The notes under the pieces are model-generated. The model had not been told where the DNA came from and ran no database searches. It saw nothing but the letters and a program-made list of their open reading frames with translations. Of a stretch of DNA of 64,000 nucleotides, positions 1 to 7,382 are shown in pieces. Where the stretch lies: assembly GCF_010994375.1 (NCBI RefSeq), contig NZ_WHMA01000003.1:124001-188000 (forward strand). The letters run 5' to 3'. Numbering within the stretch: the first letter of the stretch is position 1; the number at the start of each line of letters is the position of its first letter. Source of the DNA: Halomonas sp. NO4 (GTDB taxonomy: Bacteria > Pseudomonadota > Gammaproteobacteria > Pseudomonadales > Halomonadaceae). The position numbers and the translations under genes were made by a program.

Positions 1-507
1 GTCGTCGAAGGTCCACAGCCGGACGAAGCGCCCGCGCTGCGTTGCCTCATCGCCGCTGCCGCCCCACACCGTGAGGCTCTGGGGCGGCTCGGGCATGCTC
101 TCCTTCAACTGGTCGAACCACCAGTCGGCCATCTCCTGCTCCCAGGGGTCGCCGTGGCGCGCTTCCAGCCGTTCGACGATCGCCGCGCGCTGGGTCACTT
201 CGGGATGGAAGGTCAGCACCAGCGCCAGCCCGTCACTGCCTGCGGGGAAGACGTAGCGCAGGTCGGTGACCGGCGCATCTTCGGCCTGCAGTTGGCCGTC
301 GATGATGCGGTCTCCCTCGTCGGTCTCGGCGACGGAGAGATTGACCACGGCGTCGTCGCTGTCGAGGGCCGTCATCACTTCCTCGTGGGACATGCCGAAC
401 TCGGCGCTGCGGTAACCCGAGGGCCCTTGTGCGGCCAGTGCAGTGGTGAAGGCGAGTGCCGCGAGGCAGCCGCCCAGCCAGGCCACGGGGCGAATCAGTC
501 GTGCCAT
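1..507 (-). CDS. secreted protein of unknown function, C-terminus outside window
   Basis: An open frame of 169 codons runs from an ATG at 507 off the left edge, so the C-terminus is missing. AGAGGA lies a few bases before the ATG. The first 25 or so residues form a classic signal peptide (basic MAR start, hydrophobic core, ALA-AQG cleavage site), so the mature protein should be periplasmic. The visible remainder is acidic and soluble, with several Trp residues (EMADWWFDQLKE near residue 127) and no haem or metal motif. I do not recognise the family. It follows the cupredoxin gene in the same direction with 73 bases between, so it may be the last visible gene of the nirS cluster. Confidence 0.7.
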   Translation of the reverse strand, partial: MARLIRPVAWLGGCLAALAFTTALAAQGPSGYRSAEFGMSHEEVMTALDSDDAVVNLSVAETDEGDRIIDGQLQAEDAPVTDLRYVFPAGSDGLALVLTFHPEVTQRAAIVERLEARHGDPWEQEMADWWFDQLKESMPEPPQSLTVWGGSGDEATQRGRFVRLWTFDD

Positions 508-580
508 TCCCGTTCCTCTCGATCGGGAAGCGGCAGCCGGCCATCGCCGACCGCCGCTTCGCAGGGTTAGTGAAGTTGCC

Positions 581-925
581 TCACTCGGCCGGCACTACTG
601 TGACCACGCCTTGCATGTCCCGGTTCTCGTGGGGACGGCAGTGGTAGGGGTAGGTGCCGGGCTCCTCGAAAGTGCGCTCCCAGCTCTCCTCCGGAAAGAG
701 CCGCGGTGAGCCAATGTCCTCGTCAGCGAAGTAGATATCGTGACTGGTGCGCGTCTCGGCATTGACCCAGCGCACCGTCGTGCCGGCTTCGACCTCGAGC
801 TCAGTGGGATGGTACTCGTAGTCGAGCATTTCCACTTCGACCACCGAGTCGCCGGCCAGGGCCGCCCCGCCCGCGAGCAGGGTGGCCAGGGTGGCGGCGC
901 CAAGTATCAGTCGCGGGTATCGCAT
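581..925 (-). CDS. periplasmic cupredoxin (plastocyanin/azurin-like copper protein)
   Basis: This 114-residue protein has a signal peptide (about residues 1-24, cleavage ALA-GDS) and a single plastocyanin-type domain. All four type-1 copper ligands are visible: His62 (SHDIYF), Cys96, His99 (YHCRPH) and Met104 (RDMQG). Small blue copper proteins carry electrons in the periplasm. Its place directly after the multiheme cytochrome and nirS suggests it donates electrons to, or relays them around, cytochrome cd1 nitrite reductase, a role filled by azurin or cytochrome c551 in pseudomonads. That role is inferred. The stop of the upstream gene is 30 bases before this start, which fits one operon. Confidence 0.85.
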   Translation of the reverse strand: MRYPRLILGAATLATLLAGGAALAGDSVVEVEMLDYEYHPTELEVEAGTTVRWVNAETRTSHDIYFADEDIGSPRLFPEESWERTFEEPGTYPYHCRPHENRDMQGVVTVVPAE

Positions 926-955
926 TCAAGCTCCTCCCTTCCCCGGTGTGGCACG

Positions 956-2638
956 TCACTCGACGCGCGTGGCGTTGATCTCCACCATGTCGGCGCCGAA
1001 GGTCTCGTCGGGGTTCTCGGCCCCGAAAGCCAGGCCGTACTGCCAGGAGACGTGGTGGAAGCGCGAGTCGGCAAAGTCGTCGTGCAGTGCCACGTTGAGG
1101 CTGTACAGGTTGTCCAGGTTGAGCGGCTTGTCCCCCACCGAACCGGTCGTCAGCGCCCGGGTCAGGTGGGCAGTCCAGACGCCGTCCTGCTCCTCGGCAC
1201 TGAACACCACGGACTGGCTGTCGCTGAAGTGGCGCTCATCTAGAACATAACCGGTCTCGGTAGTGGCGTCGCCACTCCGGTAGCGGGCCAGGTCGAGGTA
1301 GACGCCGCCGTCGAGAAGCTCCTGGATCTCCTGCTCCTCCTTGAGCTTGTCCCAGCCGCCGCGTGCCGCCCCACGGCGTCCGCGGACCTCGATGTCGGTG
1401 CGGCTCTCGCCGAGGTACTTGGTCACGCCGTCGGCGAGGTCGAGCCGATCGACCAGGTCGCTGGTGGCCAGGGCGTCAGGCTCGGGCGCATCGGGCATGT
1501 TGCGCGAGTCGTGGTGGCAGCTGGCCCAGCAGCCGCCCTGTTCGGCCAGCTCGACGCGGCCGTCGGAGAGGCTCACGGTCAGCTTGAAGGGGTTGTCCGG
1601 GTCCATCATGCCGCCGTCGACGAAGGGCAGCGGGGCGTGCTCGCCTTCCTCCCACTGGAACTGCATGTAGAGGTAGTCGTCATCGAAGGCGGCCTTGACG
1701 CTCATCGGCACATGGCCGCGCTTGTCACCGAGATCGAAGGTCTCGATCTTCTCGGCAGAGGTGGCCAGGGCGCCAATGTCCTGCTCTTCCCCCTGGTGGC
1801 ACCAGATGCAGCGGTCGCCGAACTCGACGGCACGTCCGCCGCCGTGCTCGCTGCCGTCGCGGATCCACTCGATGGACGCCTGACCGGGCAGGAAGAGCGT
1901 CAGATCGACGGCCTCGACGGCCTCCCAATCGAGGGTTGACGCGATGTTCTCGCTGACCGTGGTGGCCTCACCGAGATCCTCTTCTTCCAATGCCGTCTCG
2001 AGATCGGGCTCGTCGCCCGTCGCGTCCTCGTCCGCCTCGGTGTCGTATTCGAAGCGGCTCGCCCACACCGGGGATTCGTCCCAGTTCTCGGGCAGCTCGT
2101 GGGCGATGCCCTGGTGGCACTCGATACAGGTCTGGCCCTGCTCGAAGGCGCGGGCGTGCTGGCGGCTGGCGCGCTGGGCCTGCACCTCGAGGTCCATGTT
2201 CGACCAGTCGTGACAGTTACGACATTCCCGGGAGTCGGTCTTGAGCATCGATCGCCAGACGTTCTCGGCCAGATGGAGCCGCTTCTCTTCGAACTTCTCC
2301 TTGGTGTCGATGGTGCCCAGCATCCAGTGCCACACCTCGCGACTGGCCTTGATCTTGCGGATCATCTTGGGCCCCCAGGCGTCGGGCACGTGGCAGTCGG
2401 AGCACTCGGCGCCGACCCCGGTGGCGTTCTCGTAGTGCGGCCGGTCCTGGTACTCCTCGTAGACCCAGCTCATCTCGTGGCAGGTCGAGCTGCAGAAGGT
2501 CAGGTTGTTGGTGGCTTCCATCACGGTGTTGAAGCCGCCCCAGAACAAGATGCCCGCCACGAAGAAAACCACGGCAGCGCTGATCGACGCTCCCATGATC
2601 GTGATCTTGCGCCAGTTGCGTGGACGCTCCCCTTGCAT
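956..2638 (-). CDS. NapC/NirT-type multiheme cytochrome fused to an ethylbenzene-dehydrogenase-like haem domain
   Basis: This 560-residue protein has one N-terminal membrane anchor (about residues 14-36) followed by a NapC/NirT quinol-oxidising domain. Haem motifs in order are CSSTCH (49-54), CSDCH (79-83), CRNCH (139-143) and CIECH (171-175). An acidic linker (about 195-235) leads to a C-terminal part with CIWCH (277-281) and CWASCH (370-375) and the layout of EBDH-type haem-binding domains. Two of the six motifs are CxxxCH rather than CxxCH. NirT-type proteins move electrons from quinol to periplasmic reductases, so this is a likely donor branch for NirS. Classical NirT is only about 200 residues and lacks the C-terminal domain. 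The gene lies 179 bases after nirS, beyond a hairpin. Confidence 0.85.
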   Translation of the reverse strand: MQGERPRNWRKITIMGASISAAVVFFVAGILFWGGFNTVMEATNNLTFCSSTCHEMSWVYEEYQDRPHYENATGVGAECSDCHVPDAWGPKMIRKIKASREVWHWMLGTIDTKEKFEEKRLHLAENVWRSMLKTDSRECRNCHDWSNMDLEVQAQRASRQHARAFEQGQTCIECHQGIAHELPENWDESPVWASRFEYDTEADEDATGDEPDLETALEEEDLGEATTVSENIASTLDWEAVEAVDLTLFLPGQASIEWIRDGSEHGGGRAVEFGDRCIWCHQGEEQDIGALATSAEKIETFDLGDKRGHVPMSVKAAFDDDYLYMQFQWEEGEHAPLPFVDGGMMDPDNPFKLTVSLSDGRVELAEQGGCWASCHHDSRNMPDAPEPDALATSDLVDRLDLADGVTKYLGESRTDIEVRGRRGAARGGWDKLKEEQEIQELLDGGVYLDLARYRSGDATTETGYVLDERHFSDSQSVVFSAEEQDGVWTAHLTRALTTGSVGDKPLNLDNLYSLNVALHDDFADSRFHHVSWQYGLAFGAENPDETFGADMVEINATRVE

Positions 2639-2770
2639 GTCAGTCTCCCGAATATGTCATGACACGAGTTGTCACTGTCGTTGCCTGCCCTGCCGCCTTG
2701 TTGTGTGGTGGTATCCGGCCCCTTGCCCAGCCGCTCCCCGCCGGCGCCTGGCGCGAGGGAAACGGCTGAA

Positions 2771-2801
2771 GAAGAGGCCGGAGCGCCCGTAGGCGCCCCG
2801 G
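2771..2801 (-). terminator. hairpin after nirS with a UACG loop
   Basis: On the minus strand a 10-bp stem (2801-2792 paired with 2787-2778, one G-T pair) closes a TACG tetraloop of the very stable cUNCGg type. It is followed by a pyrimidine run (CCTCTTCTTC). It begins 17 bases after the nirS stop. It may end most nirS transcripts or protect their 3' end while letting some transcription reach the downstream cytochrome gene. Confidence 0.6.
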
Positions 2802-2817
2802 CGGGGTCGGCCGGCGA

Positions 2818-4428
2818 TCAGCCGACGTGGTTCTTGCGGTTGTAGACGTTGAACTTGCCGGTCGGCGTGTTCAGCCCTTCGACGCGCGCCTTCTCTTCCA
2901 GCGTCTTGTCGTCGTAGACGATGATGGCGCCGTCGTCCTGGTGACCTTCGCCGCGGGCCCAGATGGAGACCCATACCTCGGTGCCGGTCTGGTCGTACTC
3001 CATGTGTACCGCCACGGCATCGTGCTCGGCGGGACGATCGGCCACGTGGATCGGCGTCAGCTCACGCGTCTCCTTGTTCATGACCATGACCCACTGGTTG
3101 ACGTCGGGCTCGGGGTGCATGGCTTGGTCGATCCAGACATTGTTGGACTCCGGGTGGGTACGCACGAAGAGCCCCGGGCCGTCGGTCTCGATCTGATCGC
3201 AGATCTGCCAGGCCTGGTCGGGATGACCTTCGGGATCGTTGCCCCAGAAGGTCATCAGGCCTTCACCGAGGTGGGTGGTACCGGCCACCGGACCGCACTC
3301 AGGGTCATTCCAGTTGGCGCCCGGGCCCGGGTGGGGCTTGACGCCGGTTTCCAGCATGCTGATCTTCTTGCGCGTCTCGGTGTCGATGAACACCATCTTG
3401 TTGCTCATGTTGGCCGCGATCTGGAAGTAGCGACCGGTCGGGTCGAAGAAGCCGTCGTGCAGGTACTCGGCGGTCTCCATCATGTCGACGCGCAGGTTGT
3501 CGAGGTCGCTGTAGTCGACCTGCCAGACCTGACCGGACTCCTTGACGTTGACCAGGAAGGTCGGCGCATGCGGAGTGTTATAGAGCGCCGCCACGCGAGC
3601 CTCGTTGCGGAAGTTGCCTTCCGTGTCGTAGCTACGGGTGGAGATGACCTTGAGCGGCTCCATGGTGTCGGCATCGGTGATCACGGCGTGCGGCGGCCAG
3701 TAGGCGCCACCGATGACGTACTTGTCCTTCCACTCGCCGTAGTGGGAAACGGCCACGTCGCGGGCGTCATAGCCGATGAACACCTCGGCGGTGACCTGGG
3801 GCGGGTCCATCCACAGGTCGATCTTGGAGAGACGGCCGTCACGACCCTGGACGTACCAGAAGCGGCCGTCGGAGCTCTCCTTGGCCACGTGCACGGCATA
3901 GCCGGTCTCGACCTCGGTGACCAGCTCCTTGGTGTCGGCATCGATGATGCCCATGGCGCCACGGTCACGCAGGATGGTGACCATGAAGTTTTCCCAGTTG
4001 AGATCGTGCTGGGGTTCGGTGGGCAGATCCTCGGGCTCGACGAAGACTTTCCAGCGCTCCTTCATGTCGGCCAGCGACATCTCCGGCGGCTCGACCGGCT
4101 CGTTCTGGATGTACTTCGAAATCAGCGTGATCTCTTCCTTGGAGAGCATGCCGTCGAAGTTGTTCATGCCGCCTTCGGTACCCAGCGTGATGATGCTCTC
4201 CAGGCGACGCTGGCCCAGCTCCTGGGTATTCTCGGGCAGCAGGTCGGGGCCGGTGGCGCCGCCACGGGTGGTGCCGTGACAGCCCGCACAGCGCTGGAAG
4301 TAGATGTCACTGGCGCGCTCCATTTCCTCCTCGCTCAGCTCCGGTGCCGCGGCCTGGGCGGCGCCCGCCATGGCCGCCAGCGGGAAGCTGAGGGCGAAGA
4401 TCCCCTTGCTCAAAGCTCTCTTGTACAT
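2818..4428 (-). CDS. nirS: cytochrome cd1 nitrite reductase NirS
   Basis: NirS reduces nitrite to nitric oxide in the periplasm, the committing step of denitrification. The 536-residue product has a signal peptide (about 1-27), an N-terminal cytochrome c domain with CAGCH at 47-51 (FQRCAGCHGTTRGG), and a long C-terminal eight-bladed propeller that binds haem d1 (for example RDRGAMGIIDADT, HPGPGANWNDPECGP and VMNKETREL stretches). Length and order match the family (about 540-570 residues). The genes for haem d1 synthesis are not in the window and may lie to the left. Two Dnr-type boxes precede it, and the Dnr regulator gene is the next gene upstream. Confidence 0.97.
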   Translation of the reverse strand: MYKRALSKGIFALSFPLAAMAGAAQAAAPELSEEEMERASDIYFQRCAGCHGTTRGGATGPDLLPENTQELGQRRLESIITLGTEGGMNNFDGMLSKEEITLISKYIQNEPVEPPEMSLADMKERWKVFVEPEDLPTEPQHDLNWENFMVTILRDRGAMGIIDADTKELVTEVETGYAVHVAKESSDGRFWYVQGRDGRLSKIDLWMDPPQVTAEVFIGYDARDVAVSHYGEWKDKYVIGGAYWPPHAVITDADTMEPLKVISTRSYDTEGNFRNEARVAALYNTPHAPTFLVNVKESGQVWQVDYSDLDNLRVDMMETAEYLHDGFFDPTGRYFQIAANMSNKMVFIDTETRKKISMLETGVKPHPGPGANWNDPECGPVAGTTHLGEGLMTFWGNDPEGHPDQAWQICDQIETDGPGLFVRTHPESNNVWIDQAMHPEPDVNQWVMVMNKETRELTPIHVADRPAEHDAVAVHMEYDQTGTEVWVSIWARGEGHQDDGAIIVYDDKTLEEKARVEGLNTPTGKFNVYNRKNHVG

Positions 4429-4553
4429 AACACGTGCCTCGCTTGGTTTCCCCTTGGGGTAGTGGCTGGCGGGTGCCCGCCCCGGCCGATCTCGCCGGAG
4501 CCATTGCCACCCTCCACCTGCGTTAGTAGTAGCACCTTGTCGCCCGCCCTCAC

Positions 4554-4567
4554 TTGACCACTGTCAA
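4554..4567 (-). promoter_or_regulatory. perfect Dnr/Fnr-type box upstream of nirS
   Basis: TTGAC-CACT-GTCAA is a perfect inverted repeat with the spacing bound by Dnr/NnrR regulators. Its centre is 132 bases upstream of the nirS start. An activator at -41.5 would place transcription initiation near 4519, leaving a leader of about 90 bases. Confidence 0.85.
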
Positions 4568-4583
4568 TAGATGCATTCTGGAG

Positions 4584-4597
4584 TTGACTTATGTCAG
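4584..4597 (-). promoter_or_regulatory. second Dnr/Fnr-type box upstream of nirS
   Basis: TTGAC-TTAT-GTCAG differs from the perfect box at one base. Its centre lies 30 bp from that of the first box, about three helical turns, so two dimers could sit on the same DNA face upstream of nirS. Confidence 0.65.
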
Positions 4598-4668
4598 AGG
4601 TGGCACCAAATAAATCATCGAAGCGGCCCGCCCTGCCTTGACCCGGATGCGCCTCGACGGCGCCGCGC

Positions 4669-5433
4669 TCAGCGCGCGGCATGGGCGGAAGCGACCGAGC
4701 GGACGGGCGTGCCGTTGAGCGTGGTGGCGGCGCGCTCGCGCCCCTCGCCGCCGTCGGCAAAGTCGCGCAAGGCGTCGATGTCCTCGACCCGCACGCAGTT
4801 GCGCTCGCAGCGCACGCCGACCTCCTTGAGCCGCGCCATGGCGCGCGAGAAGCTCTCCGGCTTCATGCCCAGCCGCCCTGCGATCAGCAGCTTGTCGCAG
4901 GGCAGGCGCACGGTGGCCTGGCCGGCATCGCAGGGGCACAGCGAGAGGATGAAGGCCGCCAGGCGCTGGTAGGTGGGCTGGTTGGTCAATTGATCGAGCT
5001 GACGCACCAGGTAGCGCAGCATGCTGGAGAGGTTGGCCAGCAGGTTGAGCGCCAGGCCATGGTTCTGCTCCAGGGTGGTGAGGAAGTGATCGGCGGTGAA
5101 GATCAGCAGACGGGCATCCTCGGCCACGGCGGCATGCACGGGGAACCCCAGGCGGTCGAACATGGCGGCCTCGGCGAAGGACTCGCCGCGGGTGAAGAGC
5201 CCCACCATGCACTCGTTGCCGTCGGGGCTTTCGCGGAACAGCTTCACCCAGCCGCTGAGCACCACGTAGAAACGGTCTGCCGGCTGTCCCTCGCTGAACA
5301 GCAGGGTGCCGCGCGGGTAGCTGCGCTCCAGGGCGCCCGCCGTCAGCAGGGCCAGGGTATCGTCGGCCAGCCCCGTGAACAGGGGTACCTGACGGACAGC
5401 CTGCAGGGCGTCTCTGCTCAGCGGCGTGGTCAT
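4669..5433 (-). CDS. dnr: Dnr-type Crp/Fnr transcription regulator
   Basis: A 254-residue Crp/Fnr protein with an N-terminal cyclic-nucleotide-binding-type beta barrel (about residues 15-125), a long dimer helix (about 130-150) and a C-terminal winged helix whose recognition region reads LIAGRLGMKPESFSRAMARL, typical of the Dnr branch. It lacks the N-terminal cysteine cluster of Fnr, which agrees with a haem/NO-sensing Dnr rather than an oxygen sensor. The start is the ATG at 5433, preceded by GGAGG; a longer frame upstream overlaps ccmI and is not credible. It begins 29 bases after the ccmI stop, so it is probably the last gene of ccmFGHI-dnr and activates nirS next door. Confidence 0.9.
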   Translation of the reverse strand: MTTPLSRDALQAVRQVPLFTGLADDTLALLTAGALERSYPRGTLLFSEGQPADRFYVVLSGWVKLFRESPDGNECMVGLFTRGESFAEAAMFDRLGFPVHAAVAEDARLLIFTADHFLTTLEQNHGLALNLLANLSSMLRYLVRQLDQLTNQPTYQRLAAFILSLCPCDAGQATVRLPCDKLLIAGRLGMKPESFSRAMARLKEVGVRCERNCVRVEDIDALRDFADGGEGRERAATTLNGTPVRSVASAHAAR

Positions 5434-5462
5434 GTCCACCTCCCAGACTTGGTGTTGTACTC

Positions 5463-6341
5463 TCAGCCTTCGCCGTTCGCCGCGGCGACCTGGGCCAGGT
5501 TGCCGCGGATGATCTCGGCCTCGCGGGACTCGGCGGGCAGCACCTCGAGCAGGCGCTCCCAGTGCTGCCGGGCGGCGCCCGGCTCCTGCTGTTCGAAGGC
5601 CAGGGTCCCGGCCATCCACAGCCCCTGCGGGTGGTCGGGATCGAGGGCGAGCGCCTGCTCGATGAGCGTCGCCGGCTCGCCGGCCAGCCCGCCCTGCCGC
5701 TCGGCCACCACGTCGGCATAGCGGGTGAGCAGGTCCGGGTCGCGGTCGCCGCCATGGCGCATGGCCTCGCGGAAGGCGCGCTCCGCCGCGGCCGGGTCAT
5801 CCAGGTACACCTGGGTCTGGCCCAGCAGCACCCAGCTCTCCAGGTCATCCGGCGCGTCGGCCAGACGCCCCTGCAGCTGCTGGGCGAGCATCTGGAACTC
5901 GCGCTGGCGCCCCTCGGCCGACACCGGCGGTGCCTCGCGCGACGCGGGTTCGGCGATGGCGAAGACCGCCTCGGCATGGCCCACCCCGAGGTAGAGCCCC
6001 ATGGCGGCGAAGGGCAGCCCTGCCAGGCTCAGTGCGGCGGCAAGGGTGGCCAGGCGCCGCGACCGGGGGCGCGGCGCCGCCGCACCGCCCTCGGCCAGGG
6101 CACCACTGTCGAGCAGCTCGCGCTCCAGGTCGGCCAGGGCCAGTTCGTACTGCGCCGGGGTCAGCAGGCCGGCCGCCAGGTCCTGGTCGAGCTCGCGGAC
6201 CCGGTCGCGGTGCACCGCGCGGTTGACGGCCGCTGGCGTCTCGCCGCCCTCCCGGGGCGAGGGGCGCAGCAGCGGATAGGCCACGAAGGTCAGCGCCAGA
6301 AGGCACAGCGCCAGCGCCAAGATCAGGAACAGCCCGTTCAT
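5463..6341 (-). CDS. ccmI: cytochrome c maturation protein CcmI
   Basis: This 292-residue protein has two membrane segments (about residues 3-22 and 95-117) joined by a cytoplasmic loop with the conserved RVRELDQDLAAGLL and ALADLERELL stretches of the CcmI/CycH N-terminal domain. A periplasmic TPR region follows (for example LESWVLLGQTQVYLDD and DLLTRYADVVAERQGG). CcmI holds apocytochrome c and presents it to the CcmFH ligation complex. It lies 22 bases after ccmH in the same direction. Confidence 0.92.
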   Translation of the reverse strand: MNGLFLILALALCLLALTFVAYPLLRPSPREGGETPAAVNRAVHRDRVRELDQDLAAGLLTPAQYELALADLERELLDSGALAEGGAAAPRPRSRRLATLAAALSLAGLPFAAMGLYLGVGHAEAVFAIAEPASREAPPVSAEGRQREFQMLAQQLQGRLADAPDDLESWVLLGQTQVYLDDPAAAERAFREAMRHGGDRDPDLLTRYADVVAERQGGLAGEPATLIEQALALDPDHPQGLWMAGTLAFEQQEPGAARQHWERLLEVLPAESREAEIIRGNLAQVAAANGEG

Positions 6342-6363
6342 CGCGTACCTCCTACGCTTAGGG

Positions 6364-6840
6364 TCAGTCGCCGCGCCTCAGCCGCTCGAGCGCCGCGCGC
6401 TCCTCGGCCGTGAACGTCGGCGGCGCGGTGGTCGCGCGTCGCTGGCGCACCACCCGCCACCATACGCCGCCGCCGGCCAGCAGCAGCAGCAGGGGGCTGG
6501 CCCATAGCAGGGCGGTGTTGGCCTGCAGCGGCGGGCGATAGCGCACGTAGTCGCCGTAGCGCGACACCATGAAGTCGACGATCGCCGCGGCGCTCTGGCC
6601 GTCGCGGGTCATCTCGTAGACCCGCTCGCGCATGTCGCCGGCCAGCGCCGCATTGGATTCGTGGATCGTCTCGCCCTGGCACACCGTGCAGCGCAGCTCG
6701 CGGATCAGTGTCTCGTACTGCGTGCGCTCGGCGTCGCTGGCAAATTCGCCGGGGGCGCCGATGGCCAGCGCCAGGGCCAGGCCCGCAGGCAGCAGCCAGG
6801 CCGCCAGCAGCAGGCCGCCCCGCCAAGCCAGTCGTGTCAT
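6364..6840 (-). CDS. ccmH: cytochrome c maturation thiol reductase CcmH
   Basis: This 158-residue protein has a signal/anchor segment, the redox motif LRCTVCQ (Cys51 and Cys54; usually LRCPVCQ) and a second membrane helix near residues 103-122. CcmH reduces the disulfide of the CxxCH site of apocytochrome c and works with CcmF in haem ligation. Length and layout match the short, non-fused CcmH of pseudomonads. Its start overlaps the ccmG stop by four bases. Confidence 0.95.
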   Translation of the reverse strand: MTRLAWRGGLLLAAWLLPAGLALALAIGAPGEFASDAERTQYETLIRELRCTVCQGETIHESNAALAGDMRERVYEMTRDGQSAAAIVDFMVSRYGDYVRYRPPLQANTALLWASPLLLLLAGGGVWWRVVRQRRATTAPPTFTAEERAALERLRRGD

Positions 6841-7382
6841 GACGTCCCCTCCCGCTGCTCGGCACGCAGCTCATCGATCAAGGGCAGCACCTCGTCGCGT
6901 ATCAGCTCACGGCTCAGCGGCCCGGTGCGCTTGTAGCGGATCACCCCCTTCGCATCGAGCAGGTAGGTCTCCGGCGTGGCGTAGACGCCCCACTCCAGGC
7001 CGGCGTCGCCCTCGGGGTCGAAGGCGATGGTGCGGTAGGGGTTGTCGCTGATCGCGAGGTAGCGCCTCGCCGCGGCGCGCTCGTCGCGGTAGTTAATGCC
7101 GTGGATGGGAATGCCGCGGCCCGCGAGCTCCATGAGCAGCGGCTTTTCGGCGCGGCAGGTACTGCACCAGGTGGCCCAGACGTTGACCAGCGCCACCTCG
7201 CCGATGAAGTCCGCCTCGGTGAGCACGCGCTCCGGGTCCTCCAGCGCGGTGAGGGTGAAGGCCGGCGCCGGCTGACCCACCAGCGGCGAGGGCAACTCGC
7301 GGGAATTCAGGCCCAGGCCGACCAGCAGCACGCCGAGCAGGGCCATGACCGCCGCCAGGGGCAGGAGCAGTCGCCACTTCAT
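6837..7382 (-). CDS. ccmG: thiol:disulfide interchange protein CcmG (DsbE)
   Basis: A membrane-anchored periplasmic thioredoxin-like protein of 181 residues. It has an N-terminal anchor (about 5-25), the active site WATWCSTCRAE (Cys73 and Cys76) and the cis-proline region VYATPETYLL. CcmG keeps CcmH and apocytochrome c reduced. The start at 7382 (MKWRLL) gives the usual length and overlaps the ccmF stop by four bases; a longer frame reaches into ccmF and is rejected. Confidence 0.95.
   Translation of the reverse strand: MKWRLLLPLAAVMALLGVLLVGLGLNSRELPSPLVGQPAPAFTLTALEDPERVLTEADFIGEVALVNVWATWCSTCRAEKPLLMELAGRGIPIHGINYRDERAAARRYLAISDNPYRTIAFDPEGDAGLEWGVYATPETYLLDAKGVIRYKRTGPLSRELIRDEVLPLIDELRAEQREGTS

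Noticed and set aside
2660-2674. TGACA-CGAGT-TGTCA inverted repeat upstream of the multiheme cytochrome
   Set aside because: Arm spacing differs from the Dnr/Fnr boxes (centre-to-centre too long), so it was not counted in that regulon; it may be chance.
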